NCBI RefSeq assembly: GCF_026016465.1
Contig: NZ_CP100390.1
Coordinates: 744,001 to 808,000 of the forward strand
DNA length: 64,000 nt
Origin: Alkalimarinus alittae
Lineage (GTDB): Bacteria; Pseudomonadota; Gammaproteobacteria; Pseudomonadales; Oleiphilaceae
Direction: 5' to 3'
Part shown: piece after piece, positions 8,915-18,145 of the stretch
Layout of the letters: every line of letters starts with the position of its first letter
Position numbering within the stretch: position 1 is the stretch's first letter
Notes under the pieces: model-generated
The model's input: the letters and a program-made list of their open reading frames with translations, nothing else
The model's database searches: none
What the model was told of the DNA's origin: nothing
Translations under genes and position numbers: made by a program

Positions 8915-9822
8915 TGACCGGAAGCGAGTCGAAAGGTATTGTTCTCGTCGTTGATGATTCAATTGACGCACTGGGTATGCTTAATGAATCATTGGTGGGT
9001 GCGGGTTATACGGTCTTTGTCGCCATGGATGGTTTACAAGCGTTAGCCATAGCAGGTCGTATGGCGCCAGACATCATTTTGATGGATGCTATTATGCCTA
9101 ATATGGATGGCTTTGAAGCCTGTAAGGCGCTTAAAAAGAATAGTGAATTGAGTGATGTACCTGTGGTTTTTATGACGGGACTGAGTGAAAGTGAGGACGT
9201 TGTTAAAGGACTCGAAGCAGGGGGTGTTGATTATATAAATAAGCCGGTAAAGTTAGACGAATTGTTGGCGAGAGTGAAGGTGCACTTGAATAATGCGCGC
9301 ATGACAAAAAGTGCCAAGGTTGCATTGGATGAAGTGGGGCAGTTGACGTTTGCGTGTGATATTCATGGCGGGGTTGTTTGGTCTACGGCTCAAGCGCGAC
9401 AACTGTTAGCTTCGAGTAGTGATGATCAGGCGTGGATGACGTCGCAGTTACCTGATCAGGTAAAAACGTGGCTAAGTCATAGCCCAGAAAAACATAGCAG
9501 TTTGCAGTTAAAGGGGCTCAACAAACCTTTGCAGGTGAATTTGTTGGGCAGACCCTCTCCTGGGGAATACCTTATGCGCTTGTTAGACGACGATGAGCGA
9601 GTAGCACGTGGGACGTTAAAAGAACGGTTTGAACTTACCGAGCGTGAATCTGAGGTTCTATTCTGGGTATCCAGAGGAAAAACCAACCGTGAAATAGGGC
9701 AGATTCTGTCAATGAGCCCACGCACCGTCAATAAACACCTTGAACCCGTCTATCGTAAACTGTCGGTAGAAAATCGAACGACGGCTGCCGCTGTTTGTTT
9801 GCAACACCTGAGTAGCCGTTGA
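8914..9822 (+). CDS. LuxR-family two-component response regulator
   Basis: A cytoplasmic DNA-binding response regulator of 302 residues. The receiver domain at 8-125 has the acidic pair VVDDS, phospho-acceptor Asp58 in LMDAIMPNMDGF and the conserved lysine in INKPVK. A linker of about 100 residues is followed by a LuxR/FixJ HTH (about 237-300: ERESEVLFWVSRGKTNREI, then SPRTVNKHL). Its ATG shares a base with the kinase stop (TAATG), so the pair is co-translated and is very likely a cognate system. The likely targets are the divergent urt operon and itself. Confidence 0.9.
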   Translation: MTGSESKGIVLVVDDSIDALGMLNESLVGAGYTVFVAMDGLQALAIAGRMAPDIILMDAIMPNMDGFEACKALKKNSELSDVPVVFMTGLSESEDVVKGLEAGGVDYINKPVKLDELLARVKVHLNNARMTKSAKVALDEVGQLTFACDIHGGVVWSTAQARQLLASSSDDQAWMTSQLPDQVKTWLSHSPEKHSSLQLKGLNKPLQVNLLGRPSPGEYLMRLLDDDERVARGTLKERFELTERESEVLFWVSRGKTNREIGQILSMSPRTVNKHLEPVYRKLSVENRTTAAAVCLQHLSSR

Positions 9823-9946
9823 TTGTTAACTCAGCCTAGATTAAATGACCGGATTCCGTTATTACTCGCCTCTAGTGCCGCTAATTTCTGCTAGAATGCC
9901 ATCATAAAAATTCATCTAGTTTCTTTAGTGGAATACGTTACCCCTC

Positions 9947-10285
9947 ATGGCTAAATACTCAAAAAAACACCCCGCAGTTTCTGAGAAAACCCAAGAAGAA
10001 GCGATGCAAATCGCGCGTGCTACTCAAAAGCCGGGACAAACTAAAGAACAGAGCAAATTGATCTCTCAGGGCATTCAAAAAGGCATTGAGCACTACAAAA
10101 AACAGCAGAAAGCCAAATCTCGTGAGCTTAACAAACAACTCAAAAAAGCCGCTAATGCAAAACCTGATGTAGCAGAATTAACATCAGTGGATGAGCCTCC
10201 TGCTCGCGCTAAATCGTTACCTTGGATCTTACTGCTGGCTTCTTGGGCCTTGTTTATTAGCTATTTTGTTTCAACAAGGCTTTAG
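9947..10285 (+). CDS. DUF2956 family small membrane protein
   Basis: A protein of 112 residues, very rich in Lys and Gln, opening MAKYSKKHPAVSEKTQEEAM, which matches the DUF2956 family of gammaproteobacteria. The first 85 residues are charged and helical. The last 20 (LPWILLLASWALFISYFV) form one membrane span, so it is probably a C-tail-anchored inner-membrane protein. The function is unknown. It ends five bases before the RecQ start, suggesting a joint transcript. Confidence 0.8.
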   Translation: MAKYSKKHPAVSEKTQEEAMQIARATQKPGQTKEQSKLISQGIQKGIEHYKKQQKAKSRELNKQLKKAANAKPDVAELTSVDEPPARAKSLPWILLLASWALFISYFVSTRL

Positions 10286-10289
10286 AAAT

Positions 10290-12236
10290 ATGACTGCTGA
10301 CTTACACGCGCTATTACAAACACACTTTGGTTTTTCGTCTTTTCGCCCAGGTCAGGCCGAGGTGGTTCAAGCCATTACCGAGGGTAGAAGTGCGGCGGCC
10401 ATCTTTCCGACGGGCTCCGGTAAGTCTTTATGTTATCAGCTATCAGCACTTTACTTACCGCATCTCACGTTAGTGGTTTCGCCTTTATTAGCGTTAATGC
10501 ACGATCAGTTAGACTTTCTCGCCCAAAAAGGCATTAAGGCGGCGAGTATCGATTCAACTCAGAGTCGAGAAGAGTCTGTTGAGGTGATGAACGGCGTTCG
10601 TTCAGGGCACATAAAGATTTTGATGATCTCGGTCGAGCGACTCAATAATGAACGCTTTCGCCATTTTCTGAGACAAATACCGATTTCTTTATTGGTGGTT
10701 GATGAAGCTCACTGTATTTCTGAGTGGGGGCATAACTTCAGGCCCGACTATCTTAAATTGCCGCAATACCGACAAGAATTTAATATCAAGCAAACCTTAT
10801 TGCTGACCGCGACCGCTACCCCGCAAGTGATCCAAGATATGGGGCAGAAGTTTGGTATTGATTCTAACGACATCACCCTAACAGGCTTTTATCGCGCTAA
10901 TTTAAATTTAGACGTTCAAGGGGTTAAAGCCGAAGATAAAATAACCTGTTTGAGTCAGTGGCTTAATGGGCGAACGCATCAATCAGGTATCATTTACGTC
11001 ACCTTGCAACAAACCGCTGAACACGTGGCTGAACAGCTTAGGCAGTTGAATATACCGGCTCAGGCTTATCATGCAGGCATGGACAGTGAGCGACGCCAGT
11101 CGATTCAACAACAGTTTATGACGGGGGAGTTGGGTATTATCGTAGCGACCATTGCCTTTGGCATGGGCATTGATAAAAGTGATATCCGCTTTGTGGCGCA
11201 TTACGACTTACCTAAATCGATCGAAAACTACGCACAAGAAATCGGTCGAGCAGGGCGTGATGGTCAGCCATCAGATTGTTTAGTGTTGGCCAATGGGGAT
11301 AACCTCAATGTGCTCGAAAACTTTGTCTATGGCGACACCCCAGAACTTTCTGCTATTCAGTATGCATTGAATGATATCCTCAGCAGTTCAACTCAACCGT
11401 CCGGGCAGGGTACACCGCAATGGGAAATGGTGCTCAATAGCCTATCGAATCAATCCAATATACGTCCACTGAGCCTTAAAACACTGCTGGTGTATCTCGA
11501 AATATTTGAAATCATTAAACCGGTTTATAGTTATTTCGCAGAATATAAGTACAAGTTTTTGCAATCTCAAGAAGAGGTGATCGCGCGCTTTAAGGGTGAA
11601 CGGCAAGCCTTTGTGAAGGCGATTGTTGAATCATCTGATAAAGCCCGCACTTGGGCAACGGTAAATTTTGAGCGCCTTAATCAGGCTTACCCCAGCGAGC
11701 GTAGTCGTGCGTTAACTGCGTTAGGGTATCTTGATGAGCAGGGTATGATTGAACTGCAGACGAAGCAGATGACACAAGTGTATGACGTATTAAACCCCAC
11801 CGTTGACCCATCGTCATTGGCGGCCTCGCTGTTTGAGCGTTTTCGATCAAAAGAGCAGAGTGAGATTAACCGTATTCATCAGTTGGTGGCGTTTTTTACC
11901 AGTGAGACTTGTTTAAGCAGGCAGTTGGCGGCTTACTTTGCTGATCATCAACTACAGTCTGATTGTGGCCATTGTTCGGTATGTCGCGGCTATTCGGCCT
12001 CTTTGCCTCCCGCGCCTAATTTAAAGCCTCTTGAGCAGTTTGACTTTGAGCGCTTAAGCCAAGAGATAGTGATAAAACTCGGTGATGCCGCTTCAACGGT
12101 ATTGATTAGCCGTTTTCTATGTGGCCTGACAACGCCTATTTTTACGCGTCTTAAAGCGCGATCATTACCTGGTTTTGGCGCGCTTGAATTTTATCGGTTT
12201 GCCGATGTGGTTAACTGGGTTGAACGTCAACGTTAG
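10290..12236 (+). CDS. RecQ-family ATP-dependent DNA helicase
   Basis: A superfamily 2 3'-5' DNA helicase of about 648 residues acting in recombination and repair. Motifs in order are the Q-motif-like FGFSSFRPGQAEVV, Walker A FPTGSGKS, motif II VVDEAHCISEWGH, motif III LLLTATATP, and motifs V/VI IVATIAFGMGIDKSDIR and YAQEIGRAGRDGQ. A zinc-binding segment near the end (CGHCSVCRG) belongs to the RQC region. No clear HRDC domain is visible, and the sequence differs from E. coli RecQ, so it may be a second RecQ-like paralogue. The start is set at the ATG at 10290. An upstream in-frame start lies inside the DUF2956 gene and adds a non-family N-terminus. Confidence 0.88.
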   Translation: MTADLHALLQTHFGFSSFRPGQAEVVQAITEGRSAAAIFPTGSGKSLCYQLSALYLPHLTLVVSPLLALMHDQLDFLAQKGIKAASIDSTQSREESVEVMNGVRSGHIKILMISVERLNNERFRHFLRQIPISLLVVDEAHCISEWGHNFRPDYLKLPQYRQEFNIKQTLLLTATATPQVIQDMGQKFGIDSNDITLTGFYRANLNLDVQGVKAEDKITCLSQWLNGRTHQSGIIYVTLQQTAEHVAEQLRQLNIPAQAYHAGMDSERRQSIQQQFMTGELGIIVATIAFGMGIDKSDIRFVAHYDLPKSIENYAQEIGRAGRDGQPSDCLVLANGDNLNVLENFVYGDTPELSAIQYALNDILSSSTQPSGQGTPQWEMVLNSLSNQSNIRPLSLKTLLVYLEIFEIIKPVYSYFAEYKYKFLQSQEEVIARFKGERQAFVKAIVESSDKARTWATVNFERLNQAYPSERSRALTALGYLDEQGMIELQTKQMTQVYDVLNPTVDPSSLAASLFERFRSKEQSEINRIHQLVAFFTSETCLSRQLAAYFADHQLQSDCGHCSVCRGYSASLPPAPNLKPLEQFDFERLSQEIVIKLGDAASTVLISRFLCGLTTPIFTRLKARSLPGFGALEFYRFADVVNWVERQR

Positions 12237-12269
12237 TAGGTTAAACGAATATAAGATCGCTCTGTGGAT

Positions 12270-13589
12270 TTAGTTATTAAGAGATTTTTTTGAATAAGAC
12301 ACTCGGTTTCGGCCTGCATGCTTGGCTTGGTAAAGTTCCAAGTCTGCTTCTATGAGTATATTTGATGCATCTTGAATAGACTCATTTAACTCTGTAACGC
12401 CCGCGCTTATGGTGAATGCTATTGTGCCATGAGTGTCGATATATAACGGGTGTTTTGACAAGTATACTAGGAACTCTTGAGTCCTTTTGACGGCGGCATC
12501 TATATCTGAATCAGGCATTAAAACAGCAAACTCTTCTCCACCCACCCTCCCAATAATGTCACTTTTCCGGAAATATGCGTTCATCAATAGGCTAAGGTGC
12601 TGGAGGGCTTTATCGCCGGTATCATGCCCATATTGATCGTTAATTTTTTTAAAATGATCAATATCTATCATCACAACCGTTAGCGGAGAGCGCTTTCTTT
12701 TAGATTGAATGATATGGGAGTTCGCAACTTCGAAAAAACCACGCCGATTGAATAATGTGGTTAAGGAGTCCCGGATGCTTTGTTCTTTTAAAGCATCTTC
12801 ATTATTCTTTTGTGTTGTAATATCTCGCTCAATGGCTGCAAAGTGGGTTACTTCACCAACGTTATTCTTTAACGGGAATATATTCATATCCAGCCAATAC
12901 TTTTTTCCCGATTTGGAGTAGTTAATAAGCTGGGCCCGTATTGCTAAGTGTTGATCGAGCGATTGTCTGATTTCTCTCTTAGTATTAACGCTTGTCTCGT
13001 CACCTTGGAGGATGCGGGGCGTTTTACCAATAACCTCTTCTTTTGTATAGCCCGTTAACGCTGTAAAGGCTTCATTTACATAGACAATTGTTTCTTCTGA
13101 GTCTGGGCTTGTCATAGCCTCCGTCACTATAATAATGTCATTGGCTAAGCCAACGATATCTTCAAATGAAATATCTTTCTTTTGTTGTGTAATATCTAAG
13201 AAGGTAACAATGACTTGTGATATTTCGTTATTGCTAGTCAGTTCAGGGTATGCATTACATAGAACCCATGTCACCTCTTTGGTAGCGCTATCGCAGATAC
13301 CTATTTCTATGCCAGATTGTGTTTTTTTGGTGCGAATAACTCGGTTAACGGGAAACTGTTCAGGGGGAATAGCACGATTGAACTTATCGATAAAGTGCCA
13401 TTGATCATCAAACGCCGTTACACCACAAGCTTGCGCTTCACTCAAGTTTAATAGTTTTAATGCCTGCGGGTTTGCATAGATTATTTCAGTGTTAACGGCA
13501 TGAACGACAACGCCCGTTTGAAGGTTGTGCAATAAAGCCGTTGAATCTAATGGTGAAAGTGCCAAAAGTGTACCCTTGAAGTTCTGCAT
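12270..13589 (-). CDS. PAS-PAS-GGDEF diguanylate cyclase
   Basis: A cytoplasmic signalling protein of 439 residues with no membrane span. An N-terminal PAS-like domain (about 10-130) is followed by a second PAS/PAC (about 140-265: AFTALTGYTKEEVIGKTPR, then HFAAIERDITTQK) and a GGDEF domain (270-435) with intact catalytic signature GGEEF. It probably makes cyclic di-GMP in response to a small ligand, light or redox; the LOV-type GRNCRFLQG signature is absent. It is a close paralogue of the protein at 25092-26492, with the same domain order and the shared phrase TEI(I/V)YAN. It lies convergent with recQ across 33 bp. Confidence 0.9.
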   Translation of the reverse strand: MQNFKGTLLALSPLDSTALLHNLQTGVVVHAVNTEIIYANPQALKLLNLSEAQACGVTAFDDQWHFIDKFNRAIPPEQFPVNRVIRTKKTQSGIEIGICDSATKEVTWVLCNAYPELTSNNEISQVIVTFLDITQQKKDISFEDIVGLANDIIIVTEAMTSPDSEETIVYVNEAFTALTGYTKEEVIGKTPRILQGDETSVNTKREIRQSLDQHLAIRAQLINYSKSGKKYWLDMNIFPLKNNVGEVTHFAAIERDITTQKNNEDALKEQSIRDSLTTLFNRRGFFEVANSHIIQSKRKRSPLTVVMIDIDHFKKINDQYGHDTGDKALQHLSLLMNAYFRKSDIIGRVGGEEFAVLMPDSDIDAAVKRTQEFLVYLSKHPLYIDTHGTIAFTISAGVTELNESIQDASNILIEADLELYQAKHAGRNRVSYSKKSLNN

Positions 13590-13757
13590 ACCTAGAATGA
13601 TGTTTAATATAATATTAAGTATAGAGCATTATTTTTTTTTAAAGCTATTTATCTTGATAGCTTTGTTAGGCGAGGATTAGGGCAAAATAGGCTTTATCTA
13701 AGAGATTAAGATAATTTATCGTAATATGACCTGAATTAGTGTGGAATACCTGACTAT

Positions 13758-13766
13758 TGCTATAAT
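13758..13766 (+). promoter_or_regulatory. Extended -10 promoter element before the GAF histidine kinase
   Basis: TTGCTATAAT ends at 13766, so TATAAT is preceded by TGC, an extended -10 sequence for the housekeeping sigma factor. It lies about 35 bases before the chosen ATG at 13801. No good -35 hexamer is seen, which is usual for extended -10 promoters. Confidence 0.5.
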
Positions 13767-13800
13767 GTCATGATTGATAAAGGTTTTGCGGAGTTCGTGT

Positions 13801-15027
13801 ATGAAATACCCCTCATTTGTTGATGATCAGGCTTATATAGACATGGATGCCACCATGCCTGAAGTTGATCAACTGCGAGCGATGCTTAATAACCTAACGC
13901 GAATTCATTTACTGACAGCAAACAAATTTGATAGCTTTGATGACCTCATCCGAGAGTATTTGATAGCAGGTATCGATGTTTTTGGTTTAGAAACGGGGAT
14001 CGTCAGTGAAATTGATGAGGATGGACGCTACCACGTGTGTGATGTGGTGAGCCCGCTAGAGGAACTAGAAAAAGGGCAGGTATTTGAGCTCAATGATACC
14101 TATTGTCGTGAAGTTGTTCGTAGTCATCAAGTGTTGGGGTTTCCTGAAGTGGGTGCGCTAGCGTTTATGAATTGCCATCCTGTTTATCTGAACCTTAAAT
14201 TAGAAGCTTATCTTTCTGCCCCTATTTTTGTGGGCGAAAAACTGTTTGGTACATTGAACTTTACATCAATAAAACCAAGAGTTAGAGGGTTCTCGATTCA
14301 AGAGCACAATCTAATTAAGTTAATGGCTAACTCAATTGGCGCATTCATTTTATTAAGAAATAATAATGATAAATTGGTCGCATTGAATGACCGCATGAAA
14401 CGCCTTGTGGGTTACGTTTCGCATGATTTGAGAAACCCGCTGGGGTCTATCATCAGCCTCTCTAAATTGGCCATGAGAGAAGGGCTAAGTAAAGAACGCC
14501 TACAAGATATTGTGCGTGCGTTAGTTGACCCTGCAGAAAAGGCTTTGGAGCTTGTTTCATCAATACTTGAGTATGCAGCGTTAGGCACCGGCAAGATCAC
14601 CTTGGATAAGCAAGTGGTGTGTGCACAAACGATGCTTGAAGAAGCGGTAAATTCAGTTTCTCACTTTATCTTAGATTCAAATGTCGCCGTAAAATATAGC
14701 TGTGATGCATCTTTAAAGGTCGAATGTGATGCCAATCGAATGCATCAAACGTTAACCAATTTGCTAATCAACGCGGTTAAGTATTCGCCCGAAAATAGCT
14801 ATATTTTATTGAGTGCCGAAGAAGAAAACGGAGGCTGCGAAATAAAAATCACCAATAATGTGGTTAAAAACGGAGAGAACGAAAGCCTAGAGTCTCAAAG
14901 TGTTTATGGTTCTGTGGGGTTTGGCTTAGATATCGTCAATGAAGTGCTAAATGCGCATGGGGTTACTATGACGAAGCACCAAACGCCGACTCACTTTACG
15001 ATCGCCTTTAACTTTCCTTTAGCTTAA
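13801..15027 (+). CDS. GAF-domain sensor histidine kinase
   Basis: A soluble histidine kinase of about 408 residues. A GAF domain occupies roughly 20-180 (VFGLETGIVSEIDEDGRYHV, and SAPIFVGEKLFGTLNF near its end). A HisKA helix follows with VGYVSHDLRNPLGSI (phospho-acceptor His about 203), then an HATPase with N box TLTNLLINAVKYS and a G box GFGLDIV. The D-x-G-x-G box is not obvious, so ATP binding may be weaker. The ATG at 13801 is preferred for its GGAG site; a TTG at 13774 is in frame. No response regulator lies next to it, so its partner is elsewhere. Confidence 0.85.
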   Translation: MKYPSFVDDQAYIDMDATMPEVDQLRAMLNNLTRIHLLTANKFDSFDDLIREYLIAGIDVFGLETGIVSEIDEDGRYHVCDVVSPLEELEKGQVFELNDTYCREVVRSHQVLGFPEVGALAFMNCHPVYLNLKLEAYLSAPIFVGEKLFGTLNFTSIKPRVRGFSIQEHNLIKLMANSIGAFILLRNNNDKLVALNDRMKRLVGYVSHDLRNPLGSIISLSKLAMREGLSKERLQDIVRALVDPAEKALELVSSILEYAALGTGKITLDKQVVCAQTMLEEAVNSVSHFILDSNVAVKYSCDASLKVECDANRMHQTLTNLLINAVKYSPENSYILLSAEEENGGCEIKITNNVVKNGENESLESQSVYGSVGFGLDIVNEVLNAHGVTMTKHQTPTHFTIAFNFPLA

Positions 15028-15083
15028 CGTTACTTTGGTTTAACTGTTTCTAATTAAAGAGGGTACTTGAAGAGAAATAAAAA

Positions 15084-15115
15084 ACTGCCTTGTAAGGGGA
15101 AATCGCCAAGGCAGT
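15084..15115 (-). terminator. Rho-independent terminator for the EF-hand gene (minus strand)
   Basis: A 9 bp perfect stem, ACTGCCTTG (15084-15092) with CAAGGCAGT (15107-15115), is followed on the minus strand by a T-rich run. It stops minus-strand transcription from the EF-hand gene. A second 10 bp stem, CGTTAAGCTG/CAGCTTAACG (15146-15172), lies between them and has no T-run. Confidence 0.65.
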
Positions 15116-15225
15116 GAAAAAGGGTGCTAAAAAGAATAGAACTGTCGTTAAGCTGCTAGCGACAGCTTAACGGGGTAACGCTGGTACTAAATTGATATGG
15201 CTAAGTCGATATGACTCAGTCGGTA

Positions 15226-15543
15226 TTACTGTGCAGGTGTTGCTTTTACTTCTGAAGGAGGTGTTGGAACACCTGCTGCAGTTGCTGGGCTTTGAAATTG
15301 CACATACTCGCTCATATCAATATCGCCATTGCTGTCTGCGTCTAACTCTACAAACGCACTAGCAAGCTCTGGGCTGATGCTGACTTCTTCCTGAGTTAGC
15401 TTTCCGTTGTTATCTGTATCAAGAACAGAAAACTCTTCTTCAATTTGAGATGCCTGTGGTAACGCTTCTTTTGCCATATTTTCAGCAACGGCGCCCGTGC
15501 TAAATGCGAGAACTAATGCAGTAGCGGCTATACGAATATCCAT
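15226..15543 (-). CDS. Exported EF-hand calcium-binding protein
   Basis: A small protein of 105 residues. The N-terminus MDIRIAATALVLAFSTGAVA is a Sec signal peptide with likely cleavage before EN. Two EF-hand loops are present: DTDNNGKLTQEE (about 45-56) and DADSNGDIDMSE (about 70-81), each with acidic or Asn ligands at 1, 3, 5 and Glu at 12. The C-terminus is rich in Pro and Ala. The ATG at 15543 is chosen because GGAGA precedes it and it gives the signal peptide at once; the frame extends to 15594. The role is unknown; calcium binding in the periplasm is inferred from the loops. Confidence 0.82.
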   Translation of the reverse strand: MDIRIAATALVLAFSTGAVAENMAKEALPQASQIEEEFSVLDTDNNGKLTQEEVSISPELASAFVELDADSNGDIDMSEYVQFQSPATAAGVPTPPSEVKATPAQ

Positions 15544-15851
15544 AATCTTTCTCCATAATATAGTTACAACGTCCAAGAGTTTGAGAAACCTCAACTCATT
15601 GTGGATATATATAGCGAAATAGGTGCCAACTATAATTAGTTGTTATTATTCAGTATGTTAGTGATTTTGTGACTGTTTTGATGGGCGATATTCTTTGTTT
15701 GTTGTCGCAAATTCGCGACGCTTTTGTTCTGACTGGGTTGTTAGTTATTATAAAACAATAAGTTACGTGTCTTGATATTGCGACAGTATATTTTTCGGCA
15801 AGAAACTGTCTTAATAGCTAGGTGACGGCATTAACACGCTTTAAACTAACG

Positions 15852-15982
15852 AGTATCCATCCAGAAGCGACTGTCAGTCCTGCGAAGGCAAGAATCGATG
15901 ACTTGACGCTACACCAAAACGCTAGATCCCCGCCTTCGCGAGGATGACAAAAGTTACAATAACGGTGTTTCGGCTGGATACT
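15852..15982. repeat. Imperfect palindromic element (MITE-like) before glrK
   Basis: About 130 bp bounded by inverted ends AGTATCCA (15852-15859) and TGGATACT (15975-15982). Inside is a second pair, TCCTGCGAAGGC (15878-15889) and GCCTTCGCGAGGA (15932-15944), complementary with one extra base. The phrase CCCCGCCTTCGCGAGGATGAC resembles repeats scattered between genes in many gammaproteobacteria. It ends eight bases before the glrK start, in a 396 bp gap with no other gene. Confidence 0.6.
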
Positions 15983-15990
15983 AACTCACT

Positions 15991-17571
15991 ATGACTCAGC
16001 TATATATGCAGAAACCTGTCATGCTATTTCGTCCACGTTCGTTATTACAATTGGTCGTCATTTCGTTTGTTTTGGTACTGACGCCGTTGGCTGCGCTATT
16101 GATACAAGCGATGCAGGCACTTGAAGATGTGTCTATGAAAGGGCGGTTGGCAACACTTGAAATTGTTTCTTTGGCCAAAAGTAGCCAAAGCCTACCCGGT
16201 ACCGTGCTCGATATGGAGCACTCTGCAAGGCAGTACCAAGTATTAGGTGATCCCAAGCTAAAGGGGATCTTTCAGGTAACAGAGTCACGGTTTAAGGCCG
16301 ATCTCGAAGGAATCTGCAAAGAACAAAACGCTAAAAAGCTACAGGTACTCTGTAAAACGCTGGCCAGCAGCGCGAATGAGCTAATCGCTACATTAAGCGA
16401 AGCGCCTTATGATTCAGACGTTTACGGAGTGGCACTGTTAGACTTTGAATTGCTGACCAAACATACCCAGCAGTTAGTACAAGAAACACAGCAACTTATT
16501 CAGCAACAATCAGAGCAGTTGGCGACTGATGCGGCCTCAGTAAAATCAACCTTGCTTTGGCAGGGGGTGAGTTTAGTCCCTCTGAGTATTGCTATGAGCA
16601 TACTGTTTACGTTTTTGATCATACGTCCAATACAGCGGTTAGAAGAGATTATCCAACAATTAGGTTCGGGTCAGGAACCGAAAAAGTTCGATGTTTATGG
16701 GCCTCGAGAGTTAAATAACCTAGGCGAAAAACTACAGTGGCTGCAATCAAGATTGCAAGCACTTGAAGAACAAAAGCTACGCTTTATCAGGCAGATGTCT
16801 CACGAATTAAAAACGCCGCTTGCCAGTCTTCGTGAAGGGGCTGACCTTATGGAAGAGGAGATATTGGGCCCTTTAACTGACTCTCAGCGAGAGATCGTAA
16901 TGATATTGCAAGACAAAGGGCTTCAACTCCAACGGATTATCGAGAACTTATTAGATTTTAATGGTTTGAAGCATCAGCGAAGTATTCTTGTGAGCCAGTT
17001 TGATTTGCGAAAACTCGTCGATGAAGTGCTTCGCGAACACCGTTTGGATATTCAGCGTGCAGATCTTCATTACTGCTTAGATGGCCATGAACTGATGGTA
17101 TCTGCCGATAAAGTAAAGCTGCGTACGTTATTAGGTAATCTGATATCCAACGCCACTTACTACAGCTTACCCCCTTCCAGAATGTGGCTTAGCTGGTGGG
17201 CCACTGAGCAAGACTTAATATTACAAATCGCAAACCATGGCATTGCCATACCTGAAGAAGATCAAGCGCGTATATTTCTGCCTTTTGAGCAGGGGCGTCA
17301 GCCTAGATCAGGCACGATTAAAGGGTCTGGTATAGGGTTGTCGGTAGCAAAAGAGTATGCGCTTATGCATGGCGGTACATTACAGTTAGTCGAGCATCCT
17401 CAGGCAGAGGTTTGTTTTCAATTGCAGGTGCCGTTGGTATCAAAAGACTGCACCTATCAGATGGAAAGCTCCTATGAAGTGGATAGCCCTTATGATGCCG
17501 ATAGCAGCTATGTGGCGACTAACGCGGATGAAACATATCTCGCAAACAAAGTCTCTCAAGATAAAAGGTAA
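15991..17571 (+). CDS. glrK: Sensor histidine kinase GlrK (QseE)
   Basis: Inner-membrane kinase of 526 residues. The first membrane span (about 20-40) and a second (about 190-210) bracket a periplasmic helical sensor domain. They are followed by HAMP, HisKA with FIRQMSHELKTPLASL (His about 271) and HATPase with NLISNATYYS and GSGIGLSV. The opening FRPRSLLQLV resembles E. coli GlrK. The order glrK-qseG-glrR is diagnostic. In enterobacteria this system controls small RNA and envelope genes with sigma-54. The last 50 residues form an unusual acidic Ser/Tyr/Asp tail (SSYEVDSPYDADSSY). The start is uncertain: ATGs at 15991, 16009 and 16021 all lack a clear ribosome site. Confidence 0.85.
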   Translation: MTQLYMQKPVMLFRPRSLLQLVVISFVLVLTPLAALLIQAMQALEDVSMKGRLATLEIVSLAKSSQSLPGTVLDMEHSARQYQVLGDPKLKGIFQVTESRFKADLEGICKEQNAKKLQVLCKTLASSANELIATLSEAPYDSDVYGVALLDFELLTKHTQQLVQETQQLIQQQSEQLATDAASVKSTLLWQGVSLVPLSIAMSILFTFLIIRPIQRLEEIIQQLGSGQEPKKFDVYGPRELNNLGEKLQWLQSRLQALEEQKLRFIRQMSHELKTPLASLREGADLMEEEILGPLTDSQREIVMILQDKGLQLQRIIENLLDFNGLKHQRSILVSQFDLRKLVDEVLREHRLDIQRADLHYCLDGHELMVSADKVKLRTLLGNLISNATYYSLPPSRMWLSWWATEQDLILQIANHGIAIPEEDQARIFLPFEQGRQPRSGTIKGSGIGLSVAKEYALMHGGTLQLVEHPQAEVCFQLQVPLVSKDCTYQMESSYEVDSPYDADSSYVATNADETYLANKVSQDKR

Positions 17572-17578
17572 CTAATTC

Positions 17579-18145
17579 ATGAGATTTAACGTGGTTTATA
17601 TTGGTTTGATGGTATTGGGCTTAACCGCCTGCAGTACCTATCAACAGGTGACAGGCCTAACGACGCCAACGGTGTTTGAGCGTACTCAGGCTGTTTGTGA
17701 ACTAGACTTAGACTCAGATGACTGGATAAGTGCATTCCTTTTATCGCCTGAAAAACGGGCGGAAGCACTTAATGTTGTTGAAACGCCAGAAGACACTCAG
17801 CAGGTGTTGTTACGGGCCATGCTGCTAACACACAGCGAAGCCAGTTATCGAGACTTAAGAGAGGCCGAAGATTTAATCATAAATCAGTTGCCGTTAAACC
17901 AAGAAGAGGTGAGTGGCTGCGAAACCAATGAACTCGTCGACTATATACTCAAACTTAATCAAATGCTGCAAAAACAAAAGTCAGAAGTGGTGCTATTGCA
18001 ACGCCAAATTAACGAGCAAAACAAAGCGATCGAGGCACAAAAAGCGGAAAATGCAGAGCTAGATAAAAAAATAGAAGCGCTTACTAATATAGAGCACCGA
18101 ATGAAGACGCGAGCAAACAATGTTGAGCCTGAGGTATTACGATGA
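17579..18145 (+). CDS. qseG: Outer-membrane lipoprotein QseG-like
   Basis: A lipoprotein of 188 residues. A signal peptide with lipobox LTAC places the lipidated cysteine at about residue 18. The C-terminal half (about 130-180) is a long coiled coil with many Lys, Glu and Gln. QseG in enterobacteria activates GlrK across the periplasm. The sequence is poorly conserved, so the name rests mainly on position between glrK (seven bases upstream) and glrR (four-base ATGA overlap) and on the lipobox plus coiled coil. Confidence 0.7.
   Translation: MRFNVVYIGLMVLGLTACSTYQQVTGLTTPTVFERTQAVCELDLDSDDWISAFLLSPEKRAEALNVVETPEDTQQVLLRAMLLTHSEASYRDLREAEDLIINQLPLNQEEVSGCETNELVDYILKLNQMLQKQKSEVVLLQRQINEQNKAIEAQKAENAELDKKIEALTNIEHRMKTRANNVEPEVLR

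Noticed and set aside
10191-10289. Upstream in-frame extension of RecQ
   Set aside because: It overlaps the DUF2956 gene and encodes a non-family sequence; the ATG at 10290 starts the conserved part.
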